A stretch of DNA of 64,000 bases, taken from positions 620,001-684,000 of the forward strand of contig NZ_STGH01000003.1 of NCBI RefSeq assembly GCF_005222785.1. The letters are read 5' to 3'. The stretch's first letter is position 1, and every line of letters starts with the position of its first letter. The position numbers were made by a program, and so were the translations under genes. This document shows positions 10,201 through 18,356 of the stretch, one piece after another. This DNA is from Rhodobacter sp. SY28-1. Lineage in GTDB: Bacteria > Pseudomonadota > Alphaproteobacteria > Rhodobacterales > Rhodobacteraceae. The notes beneath the pieces were generated by a model, which saw only the letters and a list, made by a program, of their open reading frames with translations, ran no database searches and was not told the DNA's origin.

Positions 10201-11289
10201 GACGCTGAGGTCGCGACTCGCCTGTGGGTCGAGCGCGAAGGTTTCGCGGAAGGCGCGGTTGCCGTCGAGAATGATCCCGGTGTCGAAGTCGTTCAGAAGG
10301 ATGGCGTGCGGGCACATCTCGAAGAAGGCGGTGAACTGGCTTTCGCGGAAGGACAGCATCTCGCTGGTGCGATCAGCCGCAGAAATGTCGCGGATCACCG
10401 CAAGAAGGTTTGACTCCTGCCCCGGCGGGCTTGGCAGAAGGCGGGCGACAGACACCTCGTACCGGTGCGGTGTGACAAGTGTCGACAACCCAACGCGACG
10501 GGTGAGCGAGGCGTTCTCGGGTGGCGGGGTCGAGACGAAGGACGACAGCACGGCGGCCAGCGGTTCGGGCAGCGTATCCGTTACGGGGCGACCGATCCCG
10601 GTGCGCACGAGGCCGGAAAGCCAGGGCAGCTTTTCGCTGTGGCAGGCGACGATTTCCCCTGTTGGCGAAAGCTCGATGACAAGGTCCGGCAGCGCGTTCA
10701 ACGTCGCGGTGAGGTGGCTGCGCAGGGCGGTCTCGGCCCGGGCCGCCTCGACGCGCAGCAAAACAGAAGCCATCGCACGTCCGATGGAGGTCAGAAGGAA
10801 CACGACATCTTTCGGCCAGGTGTAGTCCCGGCGCAGAGAATCGAACCCGATCACGCCGAAGAGCCTGTCGCCCTCCATCAGCGGCACCTTCAGCGAAGAC
10901 TGCACGCCAAGGTCGGTCAGGAACTTCCGTTCGGGAGAATCGACAGGCAATGCGTCACGGTCCGGAACCGCCGCGTTGTGACCAGCCGAAAGCTTTTCCG
11001 TCCAATCAGGCAGCTTGTCCGGGGGGAAGCCTTGCATGGACGCCTTGTGCGGCGTGACGCCAGCAGCCACCCATTCATGTGTGTTGAAGTAGGTCAGCTG
11101 GTCGTCAAAACGACCGATGAAGGTGCGGTCGAACCCATAGGTCGCCCCAATGGTGGCAAGGACAGCATCAAGTTCGGTGTCAAGCGTCGCCGGGGTGATT
11201 TCGAGGAGACGGTTCATCACCTCGACCACAGGAAATTCGAGACGCGCCGGTTCGGCAGTCACGATGTCCGGTTGACCAACGTGTCTCAT
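7273..11289 (-). CDS. Multi-PAS hybrid sensor histidine kinase/response regulator
   Basis: A 1338-residue soluble sensor kinase. Domain order: an N-terminal GAF domain (about 20-175), several PAS/PAC units in tandem (about 190-955, with two PAS_3-like copies around 575-825), HisKA with MSHEIRTPLNG (phospho-His near 972), HATPase with the N-box LIGNALKF, DTGIGM and GTGLGLP, and a C-terminal receiver with LFDIAMPNMDG (phospho-Asp near 1256). No membrane segment is evident, so it likely senses cytoplasmic signals through GAF and PAS pockets. There is no separate response regulator next to it, and output may go through a distant Hpt protein or regulator. Confidence 0.92.
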   Translation of the reverse strand: MRHVGQPDIVTAEPARLEFPVVEVMNRLLEITPATLDTELDAVLATIGATYGFDRTFIGRFDDQLTYFNTHEWVAAGVTPHKASMQGFPPDKLPDWTEKLSAGHNAAVPDRDALPVDSPERKFLTDLGVQSSLKVPLMEGDRLFGVIGFDSLRRDYTWPKDVVFLLTSIGRAMASVLLRVEAARAETALRSHLTATLNALPDLVIELSPTGEIVACHSEKLPWLSGLVRTGIGRPVTDTLPEPLAAVLSSFVSTPPPENASLTRRVGLSTLVTPHRYEVSVARLLPSPPGQESNLLAVIRDISAADRTSEMLSFRESQFTAFFEMCPHAILLNDFDTGIILDGNRAFRETFALDPQASRDLSVWQILPESDRSLIEGVIVGLKASNTFGPVEAQFRNASGAAFPAVVRCFLSVDPNGRRLVWSLIENMTEIRAKEAALTTESQALAATKARLLAAIEALDDGFAVFDADDRLVLWNTPYLRVFDRIADLIREGALYDDLLRAAIDRGVFGAEGERDDANLQRRLDRPLTEVWDNEDVLADGRLIWTRERATPARETVGLYEDVTARRLADRRLQQVVDGGMIAVWDWDADHGFSAINDRWGAMLGLGDQVSLDALVDLIHPEDRTAVAAAQREIFLEAGADFSLRCRMRHVNGGWVWLLTRGHVTLRWADGSPRRISGFTLDVSTQAAAEQRLSQVIDGTQVGTWEFDMRTGVSLVSDRWAEILGYRAVELNPMSLEDWLGLLHPDDVQPLIQHEQEAFEAGQWQVEHEVRLRHREGYWVWVLTRTQVAEWDEAGRPVKTSGINLDITPAKALEFALARERDTLARVMEASVSGIVVVDERGGVVFTNAAATRVLGREVSAGDNLMSILQGAAILGLGGERIAPPDLPVARALKGEPGMHQMRHLLHWPSGERRAVAVTSARLSAAGTDLAVVCTFTDITDELQNEIRLRAAMTAAETANRAKSDFLAAMSHEIRTPLNGVLGMATVLAGRLADPSEQAMVRVISDSGEHLLGVINDILDLAKIEAGRLVLEQRPIRLPEILFRVAALHQIAANRKGIALKARCTGSLADVPRSGDEMRLIQILHNLIGNALKFTDQGEVTVEINCSEPDSIVIRVRDTGIGMSPSEIARAFDEFSQGMGGSQRSHVGTGLGLPIVRRLARLMDGDVALTSVEGQGVTARVWLRIPVLDSASDRGGDRAVPHLPKMRVLAAEDNATNRIILQSMLNALGVEAVIVADGAEALLRYQSESFDAVLFDIAMPNMDGIETLAALQDLAEKSGQPPPPAIAVTANVMTHQVEDYLGYGFTAVVAKPIRMEMLGQALARCLPSPVGEPAPDQG

Positions 11290-12003
11290 GCGCCCTCATC
11301 CCCGAGGCCCGAGTATCTGCCAGAAGTTGTGTGCTCGCAAGCTTGCTGTCCGGTAAATGCCCTATTCCAAGGCCCAAGTGGCGTGACGTCATGGCCGGGA
11401 AAGGCGCGGGTCGGATCGGGCAGACCCATGTGGCCGGTCAGAAGTCCGGTCACGACATTGCGGAGGCGCGACGGGCGGTCCCTTGCAGCGAGTTCCGAGG
11501 CAGGGCTAGTCGGGCTTGCTCTCGGCGGCAAAGTGTCCGCGTTGTTGGACCCCTGCCCCGGTGCCGGCCCCTGCTCATGCTGCGCAGCGAAGGTCGTGAC
11601 CGAGGCAATGGGTCGGAGAGGACAGACACCTTGGTCGAGGCGCCACCGAAGCCGATTCAAGAGATGAACGGGCGAAGTTGGTGAAGCGGTTGACCGCAGC
11701 GGAGCCTTTTCAGGCGGCAATCTTGGCGGTGTAGTCGGTCGGAGGACCGTAGTTATGCTGCAACCACCCGGCGCGGGCGAGTTTTGCTGAAAACCGTTTT
11801 CAATTGCACTGATGTTAGCCCCAGTCGCGCGGTTGAGGGCGGCGATTGCCAAGACCACGCGGCGTCAGTTGGTCAATGGGACGGCAAGGTCGGGCCCGGA
11901 ACCCCCGCAGCGCAGACATGCGTCCGCCCCAACGTCCTGAATGGGCGCCACAAGTGAAAAACCCCGCAAAGCCGAGCCTTGGCGTGCCAGCGGAACCCGC
12001 TGT
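11290..12003. other. About 700-bp gap without a convincing gene
   Basis: This is the longest stretch in the window without a supportable gene. Open frames exist on both strands (for example 11286-11858 minus and 11331-11684 plus), but they are proline/arginine/serine-rich, have no recognisable domain and no good RBS. A minus-strand frame around 11700-11790 reads HNYGPPTDYTAKIAA then stops, which looks like a protein-like scrap and could be the tail of a decayed gene. A short palindrome GAAAAC-C-GTTTTC lies at 11789-11801. I see nothing else. Confidence 0.5.
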
Positions 12004-12363
12004 CTACACGCCGAAAAGCACCGCGAAGAGGGCGAGGAGCGCGGGCGCAGCCTGGACGTAGAGGATCCGCCGCGAGGAGGTCACAGCCCCATAGAGGCCG
12101 GCCACGATGACGCAGGCGAGGATGAAATGGGCCAGGTCGGCGCCCTGCCCCGGGATGCCGCGGATCAGCGCGAGGATCAGCCCGGCGGCGAGAAAGCCGT
12201 TGTAGAGGCCCTGGTTCGCGGCCAGCACGCGGGTATTCATCGCAAACTCGGGCGAGATTCCGAAGATCGCCCTGACACGCGGTGTTTCCCAGAGAAACAT
12301 CTCCATCACCAGGATCGCCACATGGATCAGGGCGACGAGCGCGACAAGGGCCGTGCCGATCAT
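12004..12363 (-). CDS. DUF1304 membrane protein
   Basis: A 119-residue protein with four predicted membrane helices, starting MIGTALVALVALIHVAILVM. The conserved DUF1304 features are visible: MEMFLWETPRVRAIFG near residues 20-36, and NTRVLAANQGLYNGFLAAG near residues 43-61. DUF1304 proteins are small integral membrane proteins of unknown function. The ATG overlaps the stop of the upstream M20 amidohydrolase by 4 bp, so it is translated from the same mRNA. Confidence 0.85.
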   Translation of the reverse strand: MIGTALVALVALIHVAILVMEMFLWETPRVRAIFGISPEFAMNTRVLAANQGLYNGFLAAGLILALIRGIPGQGADLAHFILACVIVAGLYGAVTSSRRILYVQAAPALLALFAVLFGV

Positions 12364-13526
12364 GCTGCGGGCATCCGGGTTTCGGCCATTTCGGCGTACC
12401 AGCTGGAGCCGAAGGGAATGGCGCTGTCGTCGAAATTGTAGGCCGGGTGATGGACCATCGCGGTGTCGCCGTTGCCCAGGAAAATATAGGCGCCGGGGCG
12501 TTCGTTCAGCATGAAGCTGAAATCCTCGGCCCCCATCAGGGGCGCGGTATCGGTGTCGACATGGCCCGAGACGTTGCGAGCAACCTCGGCGGCAAAGGCG
12601 GTGTTTTCGGGCGCGTTTACGGTGACCGGATAGCCGCGCTGGTAGTGCACCTCGGCGTGTGCGCCAAGCGCCAGCGCCGTGCCTTCGGCAATCTGGCAGA
12701 CGCGTTCCTGGACCTGGTCCTGCACCTTCGGCTCCATCGTGCGGACGGTGCCCTTCAGCTTGACCACCTGCGGGATGACGTTGTGCGCGGTCGAGTCGGT
12801 TTCCACGGTGCAGACCGAGACGACGACCTGTTTCAGCGGGTCGACGTTACGGCTGGCGATGGTCTGCAGCGCCACGATAATATGCGCGCTGACCACGGTG
12901 GTATCGACGCAGTCGTGCGGCTTGGCGGCGTGACCGCCCTTGCCGGTCACCACGATCTCGAACTGGTCGGCGGCGGCCATCATCGGACCAGGGCGGATCG
13001 CGAAATGGCCGACGGGGATGCCCGGCATGTTGTGCATGCCGTAGACTTCCTGCACGTTCCAGCGCGAAAGCATGCCGTCCTTCACCATCTCGCGCCCGCC
13101 ACCGCCGCCCTCTTCGGCGGGCTGGAAGATGCAGACCACGGTGCCGTCGAAATTGCGCGTCTCGGCCAGGTATTTCGCGGCGCCCAGAAGCATCGCGGTA
13201 TGGCCATCATGGCCGCAGGCGTGCATCTTGCCGGGCACGGTCGAGGCATAGGGCACCCCGGTCTGCTCCTTGATCGGCAGCGCATCCATGTCGGCGCGGA
13301 GCCCGATGACGCGGCCCTTGCTGTCGCTGCGCCCCTTGATGACGGCGACGACGCCGGTGCGGCCGATGCCTTCGACGACCTCGTCGCAGCCGAAGGAGCG
13401 GCACAGCTCGGCCACGCGTCCGGCGGTGCGGTGGACATCGAACAGAAGCTCGGGGTGGGCGTGGAAATCGCGGCGCCAGCCGGTGATTTCGGGCAGAAGC
13501 TCGGCAAAGCGGTTCTTGACGGGCAT
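12360..13526 (-). CDS. M20-family amidohydrolase/aminoacylase (hippurate hydrolase-like)
   Basis: A 388-residue M20D peptidase-fold amidohydrolase that would cleave N-acyl amino acids or related amides with a di-metal centre. Start at 13526 is set by AAAGGAGT shortly upstream. RRDFHAHPELLFD (residues 18-30), GLRADMDALPI (75-85), the metal motif CGHDGH (104-109), FQPAEEG (134-140) and MGAEDFSFM near the C-terminus are all present and intact, so it should be active. Exact substrate unknown. Forms a two-gene operon with the DUF1304 gene. Confidence 0.9.
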   Translation of the reverse strand: MPVKNRFAELLPEITGWRRDFHAHPELLFDVHRTAGRVAELCRSFGCDEVVEGIGRTGVVAVIKGRSDSKGRVIGLRADMDALPIKEQTGVPYASTVPGKMHACGHDGHTAMLLGAAKYLAETRNFDGTVVCIFQPAEEGGGGGREMVKDGMLSRWNVQEVYGMHNMPGIPVGHFAIRPGPMMAAADQFEIVVTGKGGHAAKPHDCVDTTVVSAHIIVALQTIASRNVDPLKQVVVSVCTVETDSTAHNVIPQVVKLKGTVRTMEPKVQDQVQERVCQIAEGTALALGAHAEVHYQRGYPVTVNAPENTAFAAEVARNVSGHVDTDTAPLMGAEDFSFMLNERPGAYIFLGNGDTAMVHHPAYNFDDSAIPFGSSWYAEMAETRMPAA

Positions 13527-13776
13527 GGGAAGACTCCTTTGCCTGCCAGCGTGATCCGATTGGCTGGAAACGGCAAGCCCCGGCGAAGGCGGGCGGGCGG
13601 CGGGGTGACGCAAGGGAAAGAGGGTCAGGAAAACCGGAATGTGATCCGGGACCTGTTGCCAAGGACGCACAAATCATAAAAAGCGTCGCAAAATCGTCAT
13701 GAACCCGGCTTGTTGCAGCCAAGGACCTGCGCAATATGGGGAAAAGGCAGCGAATAGCCAGGAACGGAGCAGTCGA

Positions 13777-13908
13777 ATGGCATCGAAACCCAGCCAGCCC
13801 CAGCAAGGCGGCAGCAGCACACCCAGCCAGCAGCAGCAGGGCCAGCAATCGGGCGGCGCGACCCAGCAGGCGGGGCAGCCGATCTTCAAGGACTGGGCGT
13901 CGATCTGA
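13777..13908 (+). CDS. Small Gln/Ser-rich protein (43 aa), hypothetical
   Basis: ATG at 13777 with GGAACGGAG about 7-15 bp upstream. The product begins MASKPSQPQQGGSSTPSQQQ, is low-complexity and probably disordered, and ends in a more ordinary segment, QPIFKDWASI. The contrast between a disordered body and a compact, hydrophobic C-terminal tail suggests a short binding motif. No family recognised. Support is the RBS, spacing and coding-like composition; it could still be spurious. Confidence 0.45.
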   Translation: MASKPSQPQQGGSSTPSQQQQGQQSGGATQQAGQPIFKDWASI

Positions 13909-13994
13909 CCTGATCCGCCCTTTTCGGGACGCTTGACATTGTCGGGGTCAACCGCGAGGTTGGCCCTGTTTTGTTCTCATCTCCGCGTCTTCCA

Positions 13995-14333
13995 ATGCCC
14001 AGCCCGATCTCCTCGATCCCGAACCTTGGGCCCGCGTCAGAAGCGGCCTTTGCCAAGGCGGGCATCCATTCGGCCGAGGAAGTCCGCGAGCTTGGGGCGG
14101 ACGAGGCCTACCGGAAGCTTCTGGACAGCGGCTCGCGGCCGCATTTCATCGGCTATTATGTGCTGGTCATGGGGCTGCAGGGCCGCCCCTGGAACGATTG
14201 CAAGGGCGAGGAGAAAAAGGCCCTGCGCAAGCGGTTCGATGCCTTGTGCGCAGGGTTCAACCGGTCGGATGCCAAGCAGCGCGCGGATCTGGAACAGATG
14301 CTGAGCTATCTGGGCGTGATCGAGCGGCCCTAA
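13995..14333 (+). CDS. TfoX C-terminal domain protein
   Basis: A 112-residue protein from the ATG at 13995 (a TTG at 13971 would add eight residues). SIPNLGPASEAAFAKAGI and SAEEVRELGADEAYRKLL match the helix-hairpin-helix-like TfoX C-terminal domain found in Sxy/TfoX proteins. The N-terminal TfoX domain is absent, as in many stand-alone homologues. LQGRPWNDC follows in the second half. Competence control is known for full-length TfoX in gammaproteobacteria; transferring that role here is not justified. Converges with hmuV, 4 bp apart. Confidence 0.75.
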   Translation: MPSPISSIPNLGPASEAAFAKAGIHSAEEVRELGADEAYRKLLDSGSRPHFIGYYVLVMGLQGRPWNDCKGEEKKALRKRFDALCAGFNRSDAKQRADLEQMLSYLGVIERP

Positions 14334-14337
14334 GGGT

Positions 14338-15123
14338 TCAGTCGCCCCGCAGGGTGCAGGTCTGGGGCAGAAGCCAGGGGCCGGTGGCGGGCAGGCGGTT
14401 CAGGGCAACGTGGCAGTCATAGGCGCGGCTGAGCAGCGGTTCCTGCAGTACGGAGTCGGGCGGGCCGAGGGCGGCGAGATGGCCGTCCACCAGAAAGGCC
14501 AGGCGGTCGGCAAACATGGCCGAGAGGTTCAGGTCGTGCATCACGGCGATGACCCCGCCCCCAGCGTCGGCAAAGCCGCGGGCAAGTTGCATCACCTTCA
14601 GTTGCTGGCCAAGGTCGAGGCTGGAGACGGGTTCGTCCAGCATCAGCCAGCACGGGCCTTCGGGGCCGACGGGGTGCCAGACCTGCGCCAGAGCGCGGGC
14701 CAGATGGCCGCGCTGGCGTTCGCCACCGGAAAGGGTGCGGACGTCCTCGCCCTCGCGTCCCTGCAGGCCGACAGCCGCAAGGGCGAGCGCGTCGATCTCG
14801 GTCTCATGGGCCGCGCTGCCCGCCTGACGGCCCATCGCGACGATCTCGCCCAAGGTGAAGCCGAAGGCGATCTCGGTGTCCTGTGGGACGACAGCGCGAA
14901 GGGCGGCAAGGGTGTGCGGGCGGCAGGAGGCAAGGTCGCGACCGTTCAGGCGGATCGTTCCCTGCGCGGGATGTTCCTGCAGGACGGCTTTCAGAAGTGT
15001 GCTTTTGCCCGCGCCGTTCGCGCCGCAGACGGCAAGGACTTCTCCCGCCCGGGTGGTGAGGCTGACGTCCTGCAGGATCGGGCGGCGGCCGAGGCGGACG
15101 GAAAGGTTTTCGATCTGCAGCAT
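14338..15123 (-). CDS. hmuV: Heme ABC transporter ATP-binding protein HmuV
   Basis: A 261-residue ABC ATPase that powers heme import through HmuU. Walker A GANGAGKST is at residues 34-42, the signature LSGGERQR near 130, and Walker B WLMLDEP with the switch His in VMHDLNL follow in order. It is the last gene of hmuS-hmuT-hmuU-hmuV, only 1 bp after the hmuU stop. Neighbouring HmuS and the heme receptor fix the substrate as heme rather than ferric siderophore. Confidence 0.93.
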   Translation of the reverse strand: MLQIENLSVRLGRRPILQDVSLTTRAGEVLAVCGANGAGKSTLLKAVLQEHPAQGTIRLNGRDLASCRPHTLAALRAVVPQDTEIAFGFTLGEIVAMGRQAGSAAHETEIDALALAAVGLQGREGEDVRTLSGGERQRGHLARALAQVWHPVGPEGPCWLMLDEPVSSLDLGQQLKVMQLARGFADAGGGVIAVMHDLNLSAMFADRLAFLVDGHLAALGPPDSVLQEPLLSRAYDCHVALNRLPATGPWLLPQTCTLRGD

Positions 15124-15124
15124 G

Positions 15125-16279
15125 TCAGCGTCCGCGCAACTTGCCGTTCATGAGCATCCAGAGGAAGACCGGGGCGCCGAAAAGCGCGGTCAGGATGCCG
15201 ATGGGCAGTTCCGCCGGGGCGACAATGGTGCGCGAGACGAGGTCGGCGAGGACCAGAAGCCCGGCCCCAAGAAGGGCGGCGTGCGGGATCAGGCGGCGAT
15301 GGTCGGGGCCCTGCGCCTGTCGCAGCAGGTGGGGGACGACCAGACCGATGAACCCAATGCCGCCCGAGGCGGCGACCGCTGCCCCGGTGGCGGCGGCGGC
15401 GGACAGGATGGCCAACCGCTTCAGGTGCTGGACGTCGATGCCAAGATGGTTTGCCTGCGCCTCGCCCAGGGCGAGCGCGTTCAGCCCGCGGGCCAGGCGC
15501 GGGGCGAGGATCAGGGCCGCGCCCATCAGCGGCAGGGCGGCGGCGAGTTTGGTCCAGGTGGCCCCTGCAAGGGACCCCATGCTCCAGAACGTCAGGTCGC
15601 GCAGTTGGCGGTCGTCGGCGAGGTAGGTGAGGACGCCCGTCGCGGCCCCGGTCAGGGCGGAAAGCGCGATCCCGGCCAGGAGCATGATGGCGATGTCGGT
15701 GCGCTGGCCGGTGGTGGCGACACGGTAGAGAAGGAGCGTGGTGGCCCAGCCGCCAAGGCCTGCGGCGAGAGGGACGAGCCAGGAACCGAGGGCCTGCGCG
15801 AGGCCGAGGGGGAGAAGACCGCCCAGGACCAGCGCGACAACGGCACCGAAACCGGCCCCGGCGCTGACGCCGACAATGCCGGGATCGGCGAGCGGGTTGC
15901 GAAAGAGGCCCTGGAGCAGGACCCCTGACACGGCAAGCGCTGCGCCGACGATCAGGCCCATGGCGAGGCGCGGCAGGCGGATGTCGTAGAGGACGACCTC
16001 ATCCCGGGGCGAGAGGCCCGCGCCGGTGGCGGCGTGCAGAAGGTCGCCAAGGCCAAGCCCGGCAGCGCCCATGGTCAGCGACAGGACCGAGGCGGCGACA
16101 ACGAGGGCTGTTAGGGCAAGGTTCAGGGACAGATGACGGGCCGGGCGGGCGAGAGAGAGCGGCAAGCGACTGATGCCCTTCGCCCTTTCCCCAAGCGATG
16201 GGTGTGTGTCTGTACCGCGTTCCGGGGCAGAGCTGGCCTGCCCCGGAGCGGTCGCGCGGCTGGAGGAGAGCGCGGTCAT
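15125..16279 (-). CDS. hmuU: Heme ABC transporter permease HmuU
   Basis: A 384-residue FecCD-family inner-membrane permease. After a 45-residue, Ser/Ala-rich cytoplasmic N-terminus, the first membrane helix follows. The FecCD core is clear: YDIRLPRLAMGLIVGAAL, LLQGLFRNPLADPGIVGVSA and, toward the end, GFIGLVVPHLLR. About ten helices are expected, working as a dimer with two HmuV. Three bases separate it from hmuT. The start at 16279 could be later, since the N-terminal extension is unusual in length. Confidence 0.93.
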   Translation of the reverse strand: MTALSSSRATAPGQASSAPERGTDTHPSLGERAKGISRLPLSLARPARHLSLNLALTALVVAASVLSLTMGAAGLGLGDLLHAATGAGLSPRDEVVLYDIRLPRLAMGLIVGAALAVSGVLLQGLFRNPLADPGIVGVSAGAGFGAVVALVLGGLLPLGLAQALGSWLVPLAAGLGGWATTLLLYRVATTGQRTDIAIMLLAGIALSALTGAATGVLTYLADDRQLRDLTFWSMGSLAGATWTKLAAALPLMGAALILAPRLARGLNALALGEAQANHLGIDVQHLKRLAILSAAAATGAAVAASGGIGFIGLVVPHLLRQAQGPDHRRLIPHAALLGAGLLVLADLVSRTIVAPAELPIGILTALFGAPVFLWMLMNGKLRGR

Positions 16280-16282
16280 GGC

Positions 16283-17110
16283 CTAGCCTTCGCTGCCGTA
16301 AAGCGCGTCATGCAGCGCGGTTGCGGCGGCGGGAGTGCGGGGACCGAAGCCCAGAAGCAGCATGCCGTCCATGCGCAGGATCGTCCGGGTTCGGGCCGCC
16401 GGGGTCTGCGACAGGGCCGGTTGTGCCAGAACGTCGGCGTCTGAAATGGACAGTTCGCCCTCACGGTCCATCATCAGGATCGCGTCGGGCTGGGCCGTCA
16501 GCACCGCCTCATCCGTCATCGGCTTGTAGCCCTGGAAGCCGCTGGCGGCGTTGATACCCCCGGCAAGGCGGATGATGCCGTCGGCCTCGGTCCCTTCCCC
16601 GCCCGCCATCACGCCCCCGCCCTTCAGCGACAGGACGAAGAGGACGCGTTTCGGCGCGGTGACGTCTGCGGCGCGGGATTGGGCGGCGGCAAGGTCAGCC
16701 GTCACAGACGTGGCGAGGGCGGCGCCTTGCGCAGTCAGGTCCAGCACGTCGGCGACGGCGATGATCTTGGCGGCGACCCCGGCGGGATCGGTCGCTTCGG
16801 GCACCAGGACAAAGGGGATGCCCGCGGCTTTCAGGACCTCGACCGCTTCGGGCGGGCCGGCATCGCCTTCGGCCAGGATCAGCGAGGGGTCGAGAGCCAG
16901 GATGTTTTCCGGCGACAGGGCACGGATGTAGCCGACGTCGGGCAAGGCCTGAACGCTGGCCGGGAAGTTCGAGGTGGTGTCGCGGGCGACAAGGCGGCCT
17001 TCGGCGCCCAAGGCCACGGCGATCTCGGTGACCGATCCGCCCAGCGTGATGACCCGGTCGGCCAGTGCCGGGGTGGCAAGGGCCAGCGACAGACAGAAGA
17101 GCCGGATCAT
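16283..17110 (-). CDS. hmuT: Periplasmic heme-binding protein HmuT
   Basis: A 275-residue cluster-III substrate-binding protein. The start at 17110 gives a signal peptide, MIRLFCLSLALATPALA, and overlaps the hmuS stop by 4 bp (ATGA). DRVITLGGSVTEIAVALGAE is the usual start of the mature HmuT fold, followed by the long helix linking the two lobes around AVADVLDLTAQG. It delivers heme from the periplasm to HmuUV. Longer frames upstream would destroy the signal peptide. Confidence 0.92.
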   Translation of the reverse strand: MIRLFCLSLALATPALADRVITLGGSVTEIAVALGAEGRLVARDTTSNFPASVQALPDVGYIRALSPENILALDPSLILAEGDAGPPEAVEVLKAAGIPFVLVPEATDPAGVAAKIIAVADVLDLTAQGAALATSVTADLAAAQSRAADVTAPKRVLFVLSLKGGGVMAGGEGTEADGIIRLAGGINAASGFQGYKPMTDEAVLTAQPDAILMMDREGELSISDADVLAQPALSQTPAARTRTILRMDGMLLLGFGPRTPAAATALHDALYGSEG

Positions 17111-18150
17111 GCGGGCACCTGTTCCAGCCGGGGCAGCGCGCGGACGAGGGCGTTCCACGGCTCGGCCGGGGTGTCCTTGCGGTACCCGAAGATCTGCAAG
17201 ATCAGATCGCCTTCGGCAGTGAAGGCCTCGACGCTGAACACGTCTCCGGTGCGGGTGGGTTTCCAGACGGCGTAGACCTCGGCGATGTGGTCGGCGCGCA
17301 GATGCAGGTTGAAGCGCGGGTCCATCACGTTGATCCAGGGACCCATGGGGACGATCTTCTCGATCGGACCGCCGTGAATTTGGATGCAGCCCGCGTTGCC
17401 GACGAAGATCATCACCGGGACCCCTGCCCCGGCGGCATCGGTCAGAGTCTGGCTGACAGCCGCGGGGCGCAGACGTTCGACGTAGGGCGCGCCCGCGACG
17501 CGGTAGGCGCCAAGGCGGTTCATGCCGTGGTCCTTCACCAGGCCAAGGAACTGGTGGGTGTCGGTCATCCGGTCCCAGGCGGCCCGGAGGGCGGGGGCGC
17601 CGAGGCTGTCGGTCTTTGCGGGTTCGACCGGGCGGCGGCCCTGCAGGTCAAGGGTCTGCGACTGGGTGGCCAGGCGCATGTTGCCCAGAAGGTCGGGCCA
17701 GAGCGCATGGTTCGACTGCGGCTTGAGGTGGACCTTGTGGACGGCATCCCCGGCGGCGTCGAAGACCTGCAGGCTGCGCTTTGGGCCGTCCTCGGTTAGG
17801 TCCTCAACGGCGAAGGCATGGACCCAGTGCTTGGCAAAGATGCGCAGGTCGATCTCTGGCCCCAGGACCATCGAGGCAAAGGCGCCGCTGCGGTAGTCGA
17901 GGTATGCCCCTACCCTTTCGTGGACGCAGGAGTCGTTGCGGGTCAGCGCCATGACATCGCCCAGTCGGGTGACCCAGGGCATCAGGCGGTCGGGGTCGGG
18001 GGTGAGAGTGGTGGCGGTCTGGCCCACGAAGGCCGCGACGAGGTCGGCTTCGGTGATCCCGTTTGCGGTGGCGAAGTCGCGGGCGCGGGCTTTGGGGTTG
18101 GCGGCGCGGAGCGCGCGAATCTGGTCAGGGCCGAGCTTGGCCATAGGCAT
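17107..18150 (-). CDS. hmuS: Hemin-degrading/heme-trafficking factor HmuS
   Basis: A 347-residue cytoplasmic protein of the HemS/ChuX family, built of two similar halves (about 1-170 and 180-347). It binds incoming heme and passes it on or degrades it. Visible signs are the N-terminal IRALRAANPKARARDFA segment, typical of HmuS, and the second-half VFVGNAGCIQIHGGPIEKI-like stretch just before GPWINVMDP. The first ATG at 18150 is used; a second ATG two codons on (18144) has a similar RBS. It leads the minus-strand operon, which diverges from hmuR at the iron box. Confidence 0.93.
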   Translation of the reverse strand: MPMAKLGPDQIRALRAANPKARARDFATANGITEADLVAAFVGQTATTLTPDPDRLMPWVTRLGDVMALTRNDSCVHERVGAYLDYRSGAFASMVLGPEIDLRIFAKHWVHAFAVEDLTEDGPKRSLQVFDAAGDAVHKVHLKPQSNHALWPDLLGNMRLATQSQTLDLQGRRPVEPAKTDSLGAPALRAAWDRMTDTHQFLGLVKDHGMNRLGAYRVAGAPYVERLRPAAVSQTLTDAAGAGVPVMIFVGNAGCIQIHGGPIEKIVPMGPWINVMDPRFNLHLRADHIAEVYAVWKPTRTGDVFSVEAFTAEGDLILQIFGYRKDTPAEPWNALVRALPRLEQVPA

Positions 18151-18238
18151 CCATCCTGTCTTGTCTGGGGATGCGCGTCTCTGGCGAAAAGCTGGGGCGC
18201 AGGGTGTCCGGGGGCGCCGGATGTGCTCCGGCAGATAC

Positions 18239-18267
18239 TTGACAAATTTACTATGTCTTCCTTAGAA
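18239..18267 (+). promoter_or_regulatory. Predicted sigma70-type promoter for hmuR
   Basis: TTGACA at 18239-18244 and TTAGAA at 18262-18267 are separated by 17 bp in the hmuS-hmuR divergent gap. The iron box lies just downstream, where a bound repressor would block transcription. Start site not proven. Confidence 0.5.
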
Positions 18268-18276
18268 GCCATTTCT

Positions 18277-18291
18277 TGACAGTTCAAGTCA
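18277..18291. promoter_or_regulatory. RirA-type iron box (TGA-N9-TCA) between hmuS and hmuR
   Basis: The 15-mer TGACAGTTCAAGTCA matches the TGA-N9-TCA consensus of alphaproteobacterial RirA (Rrf2 family) iron boxes. It is inside the 206-bp divergent intergenic region of an iron/heme operon pair, the position expected for shared control. Sequence match plus context are seen; binding is inferred. Confidence 0.6.
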
Positions 18292-18356
18292 GAATCTTCT
18301 GCCGCCAGCCCGATACGGCCAGCCCTTCCGCAGACCAAGACCCGAAGGGATAGTCC

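Noticed and set aside
8035-10413. 792-codon open frame on the plus strand
   Set aside because: It lies antisense to the hybrid kinase gene, is Asp/Gly/Val-rich with no domain, and is a GC-rich codon-position effect.
11286-11858. 190-codon minus-strand frame in the 700-bp gap
   Set aside because: Pro/Ser/Arg-rich, no domain, no RBS; described as a gap with scraps instead.
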